Below, piece after piece: positions 5,439 to 6,221 of a DNA stretch of 6,221 nucleotides. Where the stretch lies: positions 1 through 6,221 of the forward strand of contig JAUVRS010000171.1 in assembly GCA_030597505.1 (NCBI GenBank), read 5' to 3'. This DNA is from Desulfobacteraceae bacterium. Lineage in GTDB: Bacteria > Desulfobacterota > DSM-4660 > Desulfatiglandales > Desulfatiglandaceae. How positions within the stretch are numbered: the first letter of the stretch is position 1; every line of letters starts with the position of its first letter. Below the pieces are notes generated by a model that was not told where the DNA came from, ran no database searches, and saw only the letters and a program-made list of their open reading frames with translations. A program made the position numbers and the translations under genes.

Positions 5439-6130
5439 TGAATGGCAGCCACCCCAAACAGGTGTTGTTCAAAAACGGTTTTATTAAAACCGGCCTGACG
5501 CATCAGGCCGGCCAGTTCTTCTGAAGGGTAAAAACGAGGTATGGTCTTTGCCAAATACGCATAAGCAGCCCTTGATCCAGATATTCGACTTCCGATTGCT
5601 TTCACAAATAGCCTTACGTATAGGTGAAAACACCATCTGATAAGTGAATTCTTTGGTCTGCTGGTTTCAAGGTTTACAAAACTCCCCCCTGGTTTTAAGA
5701 CTCGGTAAATCTCTGAAAAAGAGTAAACCAATATATCTTTGTTTAAGTTAATATTGCGGGAAGCAAATGACAGGGTTACCAGATCAAGACATTCACTGGA
5801 AAACGGTAAGGTCTTGATATCGGAGGCGACAAAATAAATGCCTTTATTCTTTGGTTTTTGTTTTGCCTCTTTTAGCATGGGCAGAGAGAAATCTATCCCA
5901 TAAATCCTTGTTCCCGTCGGAGCCAAGCGGCTCAGGTGACCGGCCATCTCGCCAGTACCTGTACACATATCTGCCCATAAAATCCCCTCGGTTTGTGCTG
6001 CGATTTTTGCAGCCCGTTTGCGCCACATTTTATCGAGCCAGAACGTGAGTAAATGGTTTACTATCTCAAAGGAGGCGGGCACCACCGAGAACATCTTTTT
6101 AACAAATATGGTGGAAAAGCTGGAAGTCAT
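5402..6130 (-). CDS. UbiE/MenG-family SAM-dependent methyltransferase
   Basis: This 242-aa class I methyltransferase resembles UbiE/MenG, which C-methylates demethylmenaquinone or the ubiquinone precursor at the inner face of the membrane. The family-typical lead NHLLTFWLDKMWRKRAA is at 25-41. Motif I ADMCTGTGE (53-61) binds SAM. GIDFS (78-82) carries the acidic residue for the ribose, and ASDIKTLPF (102-110) is motif II. The sequence FASRNI (122-127) matches the family FGxRN block. RVLKPGG is at 143-149, then NLETSRP, YAYLAKTIPRFYP (190-202) and the closing GVAAIHQG (226-233). These C-terminal blocks are UbiE-type rather than generic, but several positions are loose, so the substrate could be another quinone or lipid. 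ATG 6130 follows directly on the stop of an upstream reading frame, with AAAGAGAG about 9 nt before it. This suggests an operon and coupled translation. Its stop lies in a tandem repeat. Confidence 0.85.
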   Translation of the reverse strand: MTSSFSTIFVKKMFSVVPASFEIVNHLLTFWLDKMWRKRAAKIAAQTEGILWADMCTGTGEMAGHLSRLAPTGTRIYGIDFSLPMLKEAKQKPKNKGIYFVASDIKTLPFSSECLDLVTLSFASRNINLNKDILVYSFSEIYRVLKPGGSFVNLETSRPKNSLIRWCFHLYVRLFVKAIGSRISGSRAAYAYLAKTIPRFYPSEELAGLMRQAGFNKTVFEQHLFGVAAIHQGIKSWDKIIG

Positions 6131-6220
6131 TTATTTTTCTCTCTTTATGGTGACATACCCACGGGCAATCCGGATATGCTCAATGGGACAGCCAGGAACA
6201 GCATACCGGCCCAGCAATAT
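6131..6220 (-). CDS. Probable 3' end of an upstream gene, product not recognised
   Basis: On the minus strand a frame stays open from the window edge for 29 codons and stops with TAA at 6133-6131, immediately before the methyltransferase ATG (TAAATG). The visible tail contains GRYAVPGCPIEH and ends in a basic stretch, IKREK. I do not recognise the family. A second minus-strand frame, hydrophobic and ending at TAA 6147-6145, is also open to the edge, as is a plus-strand frame from ATG 6147. The assignment therefore rests on the tidy stop-start junction and not on homology. Confidence 0.45.
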   Translation of the reverse strand: MLLGRYAVPGCPIEHIRIARGYVTIKREK

Positions 6221-6221
6221 A

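Overview
The window looks like a chromosomal segment of a Gram-negative, probably anaerobic bacterium. A Desulfobacterota-type genome is my best guess. The reasons are a secreted SurA/PpiC-type periplasmic foldase, a UbiE/MenG-type quinone methyltransferase, a set of CoA- or keto-acid-type degradative enzymes, clear Shine-Dalgarno sites, and an intergenic element built from GGCTGAAG-like units. The lineage is inferred; there is no rRNA or marker gene to confirm it.

Left part (1-2022, plus strand): about 128 bp with no gene I can support, then a signal-peptide-bearing peptidyl-prolyl isomerase (159-1157). This is followed 82 bp later by a DUF1445/YcsI-type putative hydro-lyase related to D-glutamate cyclase (1240-2022). 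No convincing terminator separates them.

Middle (2032-4475): an HMG-CoA-lyase-like DRE-TIM protein on the minus strand (2032-3228) ends only 9 bp from the hydro-lyase, tail to tail. It is divergent from a fumarylacetoacetate-hydrolase-family enzyme (3513-4475), with a 284-bp shared upstream region. Hydro-lyase, lyase-like protein and FAH-fold hydrolase together suggest a small catabolic module for an unknown organic acid or acyl-CoA. The lyase-like protein has lost the catalytic cysteine of HMG-CoA lyase, probably lacks one metal ligand and has an insertion and a long tail, so its reaction is likely different. No regulator gene is visible.

Right part (4558-6221, minus strand): 3-methyladenine DNA glycosylase I (tag), then a ~184-bp MITE-like element (5172-5355) with perfect 10-bp terminal inverted repeats and 8-bp flanking direct repeats matching at 7 of 8 positions, in the style of IS66-family ends. 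Next is a UbiE/MenG-family methyltransferase whose stop codon lies inside a 13-nt x 3 tandem repeat. At the edge is the probable 3' end of another minus-strand gene whose stop codon directly abuts the methyltransferase start.

No rRNA, tRNA, CRISPR array or intact transposase gene was seen. The best leads are the divergent HMG-CoA-lyase-like protein with its neighbours, and the MITE-like element.
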